Assembly: GCA_016212295.1 (NCBI GenBank)
Contig: JACRGO010000004.1
Location: 1-19,819 of the forward strand
Direction of reading: 5' to 3'
Origin: Nitrospinota bacterium
GTDB taxonomy: Bacteria > Nitrospinota > Nitrospinia > JACRGO01
Length of the DNA stretch: 19,819 nucleotides
Positions 7,177-14,312 of this stretch are shown here, in pieces. Position 1 is the first letter of the stretch. Each line of letters begins with the position of its first letter. The position numbers and the translations under genes were made by a program. The notes under the pieces are model-generated. The model made no database searches and was not told the origin of the DNA. It saw nothing but the letters and a program-made list of their open reading frames with translations.

Positions 7177-7368
7177 CTATGCCGCCTTCTGGATTTTTCC
7201 CGCCTTGATGCAGCGTGTGCAGACCCTGATGGTTTTAGTGGTCTTGTTCATAACTACCTTGACTCTTTGAAGGTTCGGGTTCCAGCGTCTCCTGGTTTTA
7301 TTGTTCGCGTGGCTGACGCTGTTTCCGAAAGAAGGAATTTTTTCACATACCTCACACTTTCTAGCCAA
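7177..7368 (-). CDS. rpmB: 50S ribosomal protein L28, zinc-binding form
   Basis: A 63-residue protein, full length for bacterial L28. It begins [29 protein letters not shown] and carries the C+ zinc ribbon: Cys5-x-x-Cys8 and Cys50-x-x-Cys53. It binds the 50S subunit near the exit-site region. The start codon is TTG (7366-7368), decided by a good Shine-Dalgarno GGAGG at 7377-7381, eight bases upstream; there is no ATG in a better place. A/T-rich DNA with TATATTTTAAAT just upstream (about 7383-7394) could contain the -10 box. The gene is divergent from the DUF1858 gene. Confidence 0.96.
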   Translation of the reverse strand: MARKCEVCEKIPSFGNSVSHANNKTRRRWNPNLQRVKVVMNKTTKTIRVCTRCIKAGKIQKAA

Positions 7369-7376
7369 TGTTCTGT

Positions 7377-7381
7377 CCTCC
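7377..7381 (-). promoter_or_regulatory. Shine-Dalgarno that fixes the TTG start of rpmB
   Basis: GGAGG on the minus strand, eight bases before TTG. The second codon reads GCT (Ala), giving the normal MARKC N-terminus, so the rare start codon is well supported. Confidence 0.8.
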
Positions 7382-7588
7382 GTGATTTAAAATATAAGTT
7401 TTATTTGATTTTTGTAAGAGCCTACTTTATCATATAACTAACCTTTGTGGCAAGGTTGGTATGTCCCAACTTGAGCATGCAGGTATAAAATTTTTCACAA
7501 AGCCGCGAAGCACAAAGATTTGCAAAGCTTTTTCCATGGTTTTCTCTTTGTGTCCTCGGTGTCTTTGTGGTGAAGAGGCATATAAAAA
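7382..7588. other. Divergent intergenic region between rpmB and the DUF1858 gene
   Basis: The rpmB-proximal part (7382-7440) is A/T-rich and promoter-like for the minus strand. 7440-7492 shows nothing recognisable. 7493-7580 is a copy of the CACAAAG-type repeat described separately. No gene is seen. Confidence 0.5.
7496..7569. repeat. CACAAAG-type inverted repeat R3
   Basis: The left arm carries CACAAAG at 7496-7502 and 7511-7517, spaced by CCGCGAAG. The right arm carries CTTTGTG at 7546-7552 and 7563-7569, spaced by TCCTCGGTGT. The arms pair across a T-rich centre. The repeat ends about 20 bases before the DUF1858 ATG, and its tail GTGAAGAGG is the only Shine-Dalgarno-like sequence for that gene. 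Related CACAAAG/CGCAGAG units occur at about 3033, 7855, 11894 and 19421. Confidence 0.7.
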
Positions 7589-7798
7589 ATGGAAATAACA
7601 AAAGATTCTTCCATCAATGAAATTTTAAAGGAATTCCCGGAGTCGGCCAAGGTCTTCGATAAATACAACATGGGCTGCATGGGCTGCATGGGGGCTTCCG
7701 CCGAATCCGTTGAGAACGGGGCCTTGATGCACGGCTTGGACGCCAACATGATCGTGGAGGAATTGAACAGGATCATCGGCCGGAAACAGCAATCCTGA
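7589..7798 (+). CDS. DUF1858 domain protein
   Basis: A 69-residue protein that is a single DUF1858 domain: SSINEILKEFPESAKVFDKY, the cysteine turn NMGCMGCMGAS (Cys30 and Cys33), then a helical half, HGLDANMIVEELNRIIGRK. The same domain is found N-terminal in ScdA/RIC-type and hybrid-cluster-associated proteins; stand-alone forms are common in anaerobes, and a role with iron-sulfur clusters or redox sensing is suspected but not established. The cysteine region is encoded by a 9-base repeat, so Met-Gly-Cys is repeated. The ATG is preceded only by GAAGAGG, contributed by the flanking repeat. The gene stands alone, divergent from rpmB. Confidence 0.85.
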   Translation: MEITKDSSINEILKEFPESAKVFDKYNMGCMGCMGASAESVENGALMHGLDANMIVEELNRIIGRKQQS

Positions 7799-8162
7799 TC
7801 AATTTAGATACTTACACGTTCATTCTGACTGAGAATTCGTCTCTCCATTTTATTTACCGCAAAGGCGCAGAGACCGCAAAGAAAATCTTTTTTCAATTAT
7901 CAACTCTGCGCCGAGACCAGCTCCAGCCCGCTTTCATTATGCCTGAATCTGACCCGCAATCTGGAATTTAAAATATTTTTGCGTTTACTATAGCCTTTTT
8001 TACCAAGTGCTTTTTTATTTACGCCCGGCGAAATTCGTATCAAAAAAACCCCTGCCCGTCTTGTGCCTTGCCTTATCCGCCCTTTGCAAAAGGCCGGGCT
8101 TGTCTGGTACATTCTTAGGCGTCGAATCGAATGTAAATATCTTTTGGGAGGAGAGGGAAAAC
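7799..8162. other. Long leader region upstream of the CheA-like kinase
   Basis: This 364-base region has no credible separate gene, although the kinase frame stays open back to 8007. A CGCAAAG/CGCAGAG repeat unit lies at about 7855-7887, with a partial inverse match at 7904-7918. The rest is unexplained; it includes a small hairpin CCTTT-GCA-AAAGG (about 8081-8093) and T-runs at 7997-8018. A strong Shine-Dalgarno, GGGAGGAGAGGG (8146-8157), serves the ATG at 8163. No known riboswitch consensus could be matched. Confidence 0.5.
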
Positions 8163-10052
8163 ATGGCAACGCAAACAAAGGCAAGGGAAAAGCGGCAACT
8201 GCTTCAGCACGACGGCTTTCTTGGAAGGCTTGAAGATATAAAGGATCACTACCGCCTCAGATCCGGTGATTTGCCCGACTCATTCGACGTGGCGCGATTC
8301 ACAGCCGACATGAAAGAGGCCAACAGGGGCGTGGTCCCTTGCTGGGAGTTGAAAAAATGCGAACGCTGGTTTGGGGGAAAGAAGGAGCAGGAGCTTGGAA
8401 TGTGCCTCGTTTATCCTTGGGGCGGCTGGCAGTGCTGGGCCATCGCCGGCACACTCTGCGGGGGCGTTGTCCAGGGCTCGGCCGCTCAAAAGGAGGGAAA
8501 TTGCCAGATGTGTCCGCATTACCTCACCCTCATGGAAGATGATCCAGCGAAGCTAAAATCGGACAGCCTGTACTTTTCCACTGTCATGCAGCACATGCTC
8601 ATCGGGATCGGAACCATTAATCCAAAGGGGGTCATTGATTTTCAATCCTCCAGGAAGTTTCAGGAATTCCTCGGCAAGGACGTGGCCGGGAAAAATTTTG
8701 CCACTCCCTTGGCTCTCTCACCGGAAGACGATGCCAAATTGAACGAGTGGATCAAGGACGTATTTGAACTCTATGGGACCCTGAGCTGGGACATGCTTTG
8801 GGACATGTTCCCCCTCAAGGACAAGGAAATACCCGTTAACGGACGGCATTACCGTCTGACAATGGCCCCCTACCTCAGACGTGACGCCGGGAGCGGACAG
8901 GAAAAGCTGTTTCGCGTGCTCGTTCAGGTAAGCGACGTGTCCGCCGAGGTCAGGGCCAAGGAATTGGCCTACCAGGAGCGGGTCGTAACGGACACGATCA
9001 TGGCCAGGGTCAAGAACCTTGGCTCCTTCAAGGACTTCATCAATCAGTCCCACCAGATGCTTCCAAGGGCCGAGGTCCTGGTGAAAAGGTTCATGGAGGG
9101 AGACCGGAGTCCGGCGTTATTGGAGGAGGCGTACCGGATCATGCACACCCTCAAGGGCACCTCCGGGAACTTCGCCATGGATTCCTTCGTCAAAACGGCC
9201 CACGACTCGGAAAGGTTCTTCGGCATACTCATGAAGATCAGCGAACGGGACAAGGCCGGAGACGAGGTCAAGCAAGCCATCGGGGAATTCAAGAATGTTT
9301 TCAATAATTTCCAAAGCCTTCAAAACGAGATCAAGGAAGCGGTCCAGTTCATGGCGGACCACGCGGGAATAGAGATCGAGGTGGAGCAGGGGGGCGGCCT
9401 GGCGGTCAACGTGAACACTAAACTGCTGAATGAGGCCATGAAACTCATGAACGCGGGGAAGACCTTTGAGGCGATGAAGTTATTGCAGCGCGCCAAGGAA
9501 GTTCCAATCAAACCGCTCTTTCAGGAGATGGCCGCGCAAGTGGAGAGGATCGCCGCCGACCGGGGAAAGGAGGCCGTTTTCTCCTTCAAGGGAGACGATA
9601 TTACCATCGATAAGGACTTGCAGGTGGACCTCTCCGCGGTCCTGGTCCACATGGTGAGGAACGCGATTGACCATGGGATAGAGAAGCCGGAGGACCGTAT
9701 AGCCGCCGGCAAGGAGTCCGCCGGATATATAGAACTTGGGGCAGTCAAGGAAGAAGAGGCCCTCACTGTCACCTTGAAGGATGACGGAAAAGGGATCGAC
9801 CTGGAAAAGATCCGCGAGAAGGCCGGCCTGCCCGAAGGGACCCCTATGGAGCAGATAGTGGCCCAGATTTATAAATCCGGGTTTTCCACCTTGGAGAACG
9901 CAAACACCACTTCTGGCCGGGGAGTGGGGATGGATGTGGTTAAAACGACCCTTGAGGAAAAACTCAAGGGCAAGGTCCACTTGAAAACCGAACAGGGCCG
10001 CGGTACGGAGATAAGCCTGCATATACCTCTCAAGAATATCGGAAAATTTTGA
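8163..10052 (+). CDS. CheA-like kinase: two-CW / PAS-like / HPt / HATPase
   Basis: 629 residues, no signal peptide or membrane helix. Residues 55-125 form a cysteine domain: PCWELKKC (Cys60, Cys66), Cys81, QCW (Cys91), Cys99 and CQMC (Cys114, Cys117). This is the two-CW type seen in deltaproteobacterial sensors and probably binds metal or senses redox state. Residues about 135-260 are PAS-like. Residues about 295-390 are an HPt domain with the phospho-site His328 in MHTLKGTSGNF. Residues about 485-625 are a CheA-type ATPase with N-box MVRNAIDHGIE, KDDGKGID and SGRGVGMD. There is no CheW-like regulatory domain and no receiver. It should phosphorylate its own HPt and pass phosphate to a receiver elsewhere. 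The ATG at 8163 was chosen over the longer frame (from 8007) because of the strong Shine-Dalgarno. The next gene starts 84 bases downstream. Confidence 0.88.
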   Translation: MATQTKAREKRQLLQHDGFLGRLEDIKDHYRLRSGDLPDSFDVARFTADMKEANRGVVPCWELKKCERWFGGKKEQELGMCLVYPWGGWQCWAIAGTLCGGVVQGSAAQKEGNCQMCPHYLTLMEDDPAKLKSDSLYFSTVMQHMLIGIGTINPKGVIDFQSSRKFQEFLGKDVAGKNFATPLALSPEDDAKLNEWIKDVFELYGTLSWDMLWDMFPLKDKEIPVNGRHYRLTMAPYLRRDAGSGQEKLFRVLVQVSDVSAEVRAKELAYQERVVTDTIMARVKNLGSFKDFINQSHQMLPRAEVLVKRFMEGDRSPALLEEAYRIMHTLKGTSGNFAMDSFVKTAHDSERFFGILMKISERDKAGDEVKQAIGEFKNVFNNFQSLQNEIKEAVQFMADHAGIEIEVEQGGGLAVNVNTKLLNEAMKLMNAGKTFEAMKLLQRAKEVPIKPLFQEMAAQVERIAADRGKEAVFSFKGDDITIDKDLQVDLSAVLVHMVRNAIDHGIEKPEDRIAAGKESAGYIELGAVKEEEALTVTLKDDGKGIDLEKIREKAGLPEGTPMEQIVAQIYKSGFSTLENANTTSGRGVGMDVVKTTLEEKLKGKVHLKTEQGRGTEISLHIPLKNIGKF

Positions 10053-10136
10053 GTACCCGCATATGGTTCCAGCTTTTTTTATACTTCAACTTCAAAAGTT
10101 CCTGATAAATAAACATTTTTTGTCTTTCCTGGATAT

Positions 10137-11870
10137 ATGGGCCTGCAAGAAAAAATATTGGTAGTGGATACCGATCAAGGCGTTTTCAAATATCTGAGCG
10201 CGAGACTGGCTAAAAATGGGTTTCTCATGCAATACGCATCAGACAGTTTGGAGGCTATTGAACTGGTTAAACCCGGTTCCTTTGATATAGCGATAGTGGA
10301 GGTCGACATGCCGGAAATAAACGGAGTCACTATCTTGAAAAGATTCAAGGAGATTGATCCCTATCTTCAGGTATTAATGATGGGAAATACAGGGGACGCA
10401 AGGCAGGCGATGGGCGCCTTGAAATACAAGGCGGCGGATTTTCTTGTGAAGCCCTTTGGGGATTTTGGGGACATAGGGGCCGCTATTGGGCGTTCCCTGA
10501 AGGAAAAGAGATTGCATATGGAAAACAAGGCCCTGCTGAAGGAGCTTGAGGCCGCCAACAGGGAATTATCCGAAAAGGTGAAGGAAAAAACCAGGGAATT
10601 GCGGGATTTAAACTTATTGATGCTCGATTACACCGAGGAACTTGCAACCGTCATCCAGGGAATCACGTATCTTCAAATGAGTGCTGACTCCCGTCAGGCG
10701 GTGGAGAAAATAGTGGAGGGTTTGGAGAAAAATTTCCGGATAGACAAGGCATGTCTTTTGTTGTGTGAGCAGGGTAACATGCCGGTGGTGATCGGCCATT
10801 CCTCGAGTTTAGGTCCGGGCCTAATGGAATTTTCCAGCGAAAAAAGCATGGGGCCGGTCATGGAAACCGTTAAAACAGGCAGATCCTTGAGTTGGACTGA
10901 ATATGCCGGGGATTGGCCGCAGGGGCGCAAGGTATTTAAAGAGTGGGCAATTTTTCCGATGCGCGCCAGGAATGAGGTCCTGGGTGTTTTGATAGTCAAC
11001 GCCCCGGACAGGGAAAAACTGGACGCGCTCAGGATTTATATCAACATGTTCACCCTCGGCCTCTCGAATTTGCTCCTGTTCGAGGAGGTGCAAAAAAACG
11101 GCAAGGAACTGGCCGCGAAAAAAGATGAATTGGAAAAGGCCAATGCCAGACTGCGGGAACTGGACGCTCTGAAAACCAATTTCATGAACATGGTTGTCCA
11201 TGATATCCGGACCCCCTTGACCTCCATCAAGGCATATACCGATCTGATTATAATGTATAAGGATAAACCCGAAAAAACCAAGGAACAGTTCGCTCAAATC
11301 ATTAAATCCGAATGCGGAAGGCTGGAAACCTTGGTCAACAATTTCCTTAACCTCGAAAAAATTGAATCAGGCAACGTGGATTTTGTATTTGAACCAGCCT
11401 GCGCCCAGGATTTGCTGGAGCATTTCGTGTCCGTGTATAAGGCTGTTGCGGACGCAAGGAAAATCAAGATCGCTTTGGATTGCGAAAAAGACCTTCCATT
11501 GGTCGGCATCGATAAGGATGGCATTGGCCAAGTTGTCAGCAACCTTTTGAGCAATGCGATGAAATTTACTCCTGAGAATGGCGATATCCGAGTGGGGGCG
11601 AGGCTTTTGGATCCCTTTGTCGAAATCAGCGTTCAGGATAACGGCCCTGGAATTCCTGGAAACATGCTGTCAGCCGTTTTTAATAAATTCACACAGGCAC
11701 ACCGGAAGAAAGTCAAAGGAGGCACTGGCCTGGGGCTTGCCATCGCTAAAAATATCATTGAAAGGCACGGCGGAAATATCGGGGTGGAGTCCGAGGAAGG
11801 GAAGGGCAGCAGGTTCTATTTTACGCTTAAAATCCATAGAGAGGCGGAACCAGGAACAAGTTTAAAGTGA
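10137..11870 (+). CDS. Receiver / GAF / sensor histidine kinase
   Basis: 577 residues, cytosolic. Residues 1-120 are a receiver: KILVVDTDQ, FDIAIVEVDMPEINGV, then FLVKPF (Lys105). The phospho-acceptor position is Glu55 instead of Asp, one of the acidic pair is Thr12, and the switch Thr is Gly83, so it is probably not phosphorylated and may mimic the active state. Residues about 125-160 are coiled coil; about 165-315 are GAF-like; about 320-345 form a second coiled coil. The kinase core has the H-box MVVHDIRTPLTS (His355), N-box QVVSNLLSNAMKF, DNGPGIP, FNKFTQ and GGTGLGLAI. It is probably a sensor kinase gated by the receiver and GAF domains. No Shine-Dalgarno precedes the ATG. The last codons and stop lie in repeat-like DNA (ACAAGTTTAAAGTGAGCTAA). 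Confidence 0.93.
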   Translation: MGLQEKILVVDTDQGVFKYLSARLAKNGFLMQYASDSLEAIELVKPGSFDIAIVEVDMPEINGVTILKRFKEIDPYLQVLMMGNTGDARQAMGALKYKAADFLVKPFGDFGDIGAAIGRSLKEKRLHMENKALLKELEAANRELSEKVKEKTRELRDLNLLMLDYTEELATVIQGITYLQMSADSRQAVEKIVEGLEKNFRIDKACLLLCEQGNMPVVIGHSSSLGPGLMEFSSEKSMGPVMETVKTGRSLSWTEYAGDWPQGRKVFKEWAIFPMRARNEVLGVLIVNAPDREKLDALRIYINMFTLGLSNLLLFEEVQKNGKELAAKKDELEKANARLRELDALKTNFMNMVVHDIRTPLTSIKAYTDLIIMYKDKPEKTKEQFAQIIKSECGRLETLVNNFLNLEKIESGNVDFVFEPACAQDLLEHFVSVYKAVADARKIKIALDCEKDLPLVGIDKDGIGQVVSNLLSNAMKFTPENGDIRVGARLLDPFVEISVQDNGPGIPGNMLSAVFNKFTQAHRKKVKGGTGLGLAIAKNIIERHGGNIGVESEEGKGSRFYFTLKIHREAEPGTSLK

Positions 11871-11892
11871 GCTAAAGTTAAAAATTATTTTT

Positions 11893-12086
11893 TACCACAA
11901 AGCGCACAAAGCAGGCGCAAAGATCACGAAGTTTTAGTGAAATTTCAATTGTCAAATAACAAATAAATCTCAATAAACAAAATTACAAAGAATAAACAAG
12001 GAAATGGAACTGTTTTGGACATTCAGTAATTGTTATTTGTGCTTTATTTGTAATTTGTCATTTGGAATTTTGTTTTCCTTTTGGTT
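11893..12086 (+). repeat. Composite dispersed repeat R2, copy B
   Basis: Same modules and order as the minus-strand copy at 2865-3066: ACCACAAAGCGCACAAAG, TCAATTGTCAAATAA, TAAATCTCAATAAACAAAAT, GGACATTCAGTAATTGT, TTTGTAATTTGTCATTTGG, and TTTTCCTTTTGGTT at the end. Identity is high at the ends and centre, with short insertions between. It fills most of the 268 bases between the two signalling genes and ends 52 bases before the start codon of the downstream gene, in the same relative orientation as copy A. Confidence 0.8.
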
Positions 12087-12138
12087 CTCTTTGTCCGGGT
12101 TAGGCGCTTCAAACTTGTCAGCATAGGGAAATAAATTG

Positions 12139-14145
12139 ATGCAAACTACAAAAATCATGGTCATAGGCGCCGCTGAAGAGGTTTTTTCCGATCTTAACCG
12201 GAACATGGGGAATTCCTGCGTGCGCATGGACCAGGCCATGTTTGATTCAAACAAGATACTCGATGCCGGCCCTGACCTGATCCTCTTGTTTCAGGATGGC
12301 GACAGGGAAAATACCGTCTCCACTTTAATGCGGATCAGGGAGACGGACGAATCGTGGAATATTCCTATATTGCTGGTGGTCCCTGAAAAAGATGTTTCAG
12401 ATCCCGGCAAGTGGGCCGATATACCCTTGGACGACTTCATCACCGCTCCTATTAATTTCCTTGAACTAAAAACCAGGACGAAGTCTCTCCTGGAAAAAAG
12501 TGAGTTGCGCCATAAAGTCAAGGACATGGAGATGGCGATGGCCAAGTGCCAGGGCCACATGAAGGAAAAAATGTTCCTGATTACGACCCTATTTGTAGTG
12601 GGTGAAAAGTTAAAGGAGCACGTTGACCCTTCGGAAATATACAAGGCTATTCGAGACACCCTTGTCAGGATAGCCGACGTTGAATCTTTTTCCATTTATT
12701 TATTCGACGAGGAAAAAAAGAATTTGGCCAAGGTAAGCTTAAAGGGATTCGCGATGCAAATGCCGGACAAGTTGCCCCTGGAAGGACTGAGCGGACCTCT
12801 GAAAGAGGTCATGGATACGGAAAATGCTTTTTTCTATAAGAAGACGGATTTTGCTTTTCCTGCGGAAGATGCGAAGGAGGGGGTTCCGGCGGTTTTTTTA
12901 GGCCTTCCGTTATTGGCCGCGCTTCCCATTAAAACCGCCAGGATGAACCTGGGAGTCATACTCATACATAAGCTCAAGGACCCGGAGGGTGACAGGATTG
13001 ATTTTAATCTGCTAACCATATTGACCGCGCAGGTGGCCTCGGCGATTTATAATTGCCGCCTTCACAAGAAAATCGAGGATTATTCAACGGAACTCGACCT
13101 GACCAGCAAAAAATTGGAAAGGTCAAAACTGTCCCTTGAGGAGCAGATGTTCCATTTGAATACCGTCACGCTCTTCTCCTCGCAACTCCACTCAACCTTT
13201 AAACTCGATGATGTTTATGAAGTGATCCGGGACCTTTTGGTGAATTTCCTTGGAGCTGAAATATTTCACATCCTGTATCTGGATGAGGGCAACCATGAAA
13301 CTTTTACAGGATTTGCCGATGGAGTTACTGAGGAAGAAAAAGAGGAAGCCAATGTAAACAGGTTCCAACGGATAACGGATAAAGTCCTGCGAACAGGGGA
13401 ACCATTCTTGAATCCCTCCTTTGGAAAAGACCAAGCAGACCCCTCTTCTTTTTCTCATGATAACGCTCCCCTGGCCTGCCTGCCGCTCATGCTTGATGAA
13501 AAACCGGTCGGGGTCCTTATAATTGAAAGGTTCCTTCCTCAAAAAAAAGGTTTCAGCAAGGAAGACTATGAACTATTGTCTCTCCTTGCCCAGGAGGCGG
13601 CCATGGCCCTGATGACCGGCCATCTCTACCCGAAAACTCAAACCAAGGCCGTAAGCGATCCCATTACCGGATTATACAACCACAGCCATTTCCAAAGGTG
13701 CGTTGATCTCGAATTTCTCAGGGCCAGAAGATACAAGACCCCTCTGTCCCTTATCCTGGTGGATATAGACGATTTCAGGGACATTAACGCCATGCGCGGA
13801 TACATCCTGGGCGATATGATCCTTCGCGATATAGGGAACATCCTCCAACTGACCAGGAACGATTTGGATGTGCTGGCCAGATACGGCCCGGAGGAGTTCG
13901 GCGTCCTCCTTCCGCAAACCGGCCTGGAAGGGGCGATTATCCTGGCGGAGAGAATTCGCGAAAAGGTGCAAGCCCATCAATTTCAATCCAAGGAAGGCCC
14001 CTTTAAGCTCACGGTAAGCATCGGGATTGGAAACTACCCGAACCAAAAGGGCAGGGAGGCTTTGGTCAACGTGGCGGAAGCGTCCTTGCTGGACGCAAAG
14101 CGGGCCGGGAAGAACAGGGTGGTGTTTCGTGAACAAGTGAACTGA
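12139..14145 (+). CDS. Pseudo-receiver / GAF / GAF / degenerate GGDEF protein
   Basis: 668 residues, cytosolic. Residues 1-118 have a receiver-like pattern (KIMVIGAAEE, GPDLILLFQDGD, DDFITAPIN) but lack the acidic pair, the phospho-Asp (Phe51) and the Lys (Ala103). Two GAF-like domains follow (about 145-310 and 340-495), separated by a coiled coil. The C-terminal domain (about 505-663) starts SDPITGLYNHSHFQ and is a diguanylate-cyclase fold. Its signature reads RYGPEEF (581-587), with Pro584 where the second Gly belongs. Asp542 (metal) and Asn550 remain, but the usual Asp after that Asn is Ala551, and no inhibitory RxxD is in register. Catalysis is doubtful; it may be a GTP or c-di-GMP sensor. 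Start: ATG at 12139 after AGGGAAATAAATTG; a TTG one codon earlier is possible. The stop lies within GTGACAAG-type repeat DNA. Confidence 0.9.
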   Translation: MQTTKIMVIGAAEEVFSDLNRNMGNSCVRMDQAMFDSNKILDAGPDLILLFQDGDRENTVSTLMRIRETDESWNIPILLVVPEKDVSDPGKWADIPLDDFITAPINFLELKTRTKSLLEKSELRHKVKDMEMAMAKCQGHMKEKMFLITTLFVVGEKLKEHVDPSEIYKAIRDTLVRIADVESFSIYLFDEEKKNLAKVSLKGFAMQMPDKLPLEGLSGPLKEVMDTENAFFYKKTDFAFPAEDAKEGVPAVFLGLPLLAALPIKTARMNLGVILIHKLKDPEGDRIDFNLLTILTAQVASAIYNCRLHKKIEDYSTELDLTSKKLERSKLSLEEQMFHLNTVTLFSSQLHSTFKLDDVYEVIRDLLVNFLGAEIFHILYLDEGNHETFTGFADGVTEEEKEEANVNRFQRITDKVLRTGEPFLNPSFGKDQADPSSFSHDNAPLACLPLMLDEKPVGVLIIERFLPQKKGFSKEDYELLSLLAQEAAMALMTGHLYPKTQTKAVSDPITGLYNHSHFQRCVDLEFLRARRYKTPLSLILVDIDDFRDINAMRGYILGDMILRDIGNILQLTRNDLDVLARYGPEEFGVLLPQTGLEGAIILAERIREKVQAHQFQSKEGPFKLTVSIGIGNYPNQKGREALVNVAEASLLDAKRAGKNRVVFREQVN

Positions 14146-14300
14146 AGTGACAAGTGACGAGTGACGAGTAACAAGTTACGAGTGGCTAAAGTTTAAAGTG
14201 ACTAAAATTGTGGAAGTTATTTTTTTATTATAAAAAGAAACCTAACACAATTTTAGTTCACTTTAGTCACTTTAGCTCACTTGAAACTTTAGTCACTTTA
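14146..14300. repeat. AGTGAC / TAAAGTGACT repeat with long hairpin before ligA
   Basis: The first part is tandem 7-base-like units (AAGTGAC, AAGTGACGAGTGACGAGTAAC). The second is a ~30-bp imperfect inverted repeat: 14182-14212 pairs with 14246-14280 (ends ACTAAAATTGTG and CACAATTTTAGT), around a 33-base A/T-rich loop. Another TAGTCACTTTA follows at 14290-14300. It fills the whole gap between the GGDEF gene and ligA, stopping 12 bases before the ligA ATG. Confidence 0.75.
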
Positions 14301-14312
14301 TCCCCCCTCCCC

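Noticed and set aside
8007-8162. N-terminal extension of the CheA-like kinase to 8007
   Set aside because: The 52 extra residues do not resemble the family and a strong Shine-Dalgarno precedes the ATG at 8163.
7799-8162. Riboswitch (c-di-GMP or cobalamin type) upstream of the signalling genes
   Set aside because: No conserved core of either class could be matched by eye.
14208-14312. 35-codon N-terminal extension of LigA
   Set aside because: It is translation of the hairpin repeat; the family N-terminus begins at the ATG at 14313.
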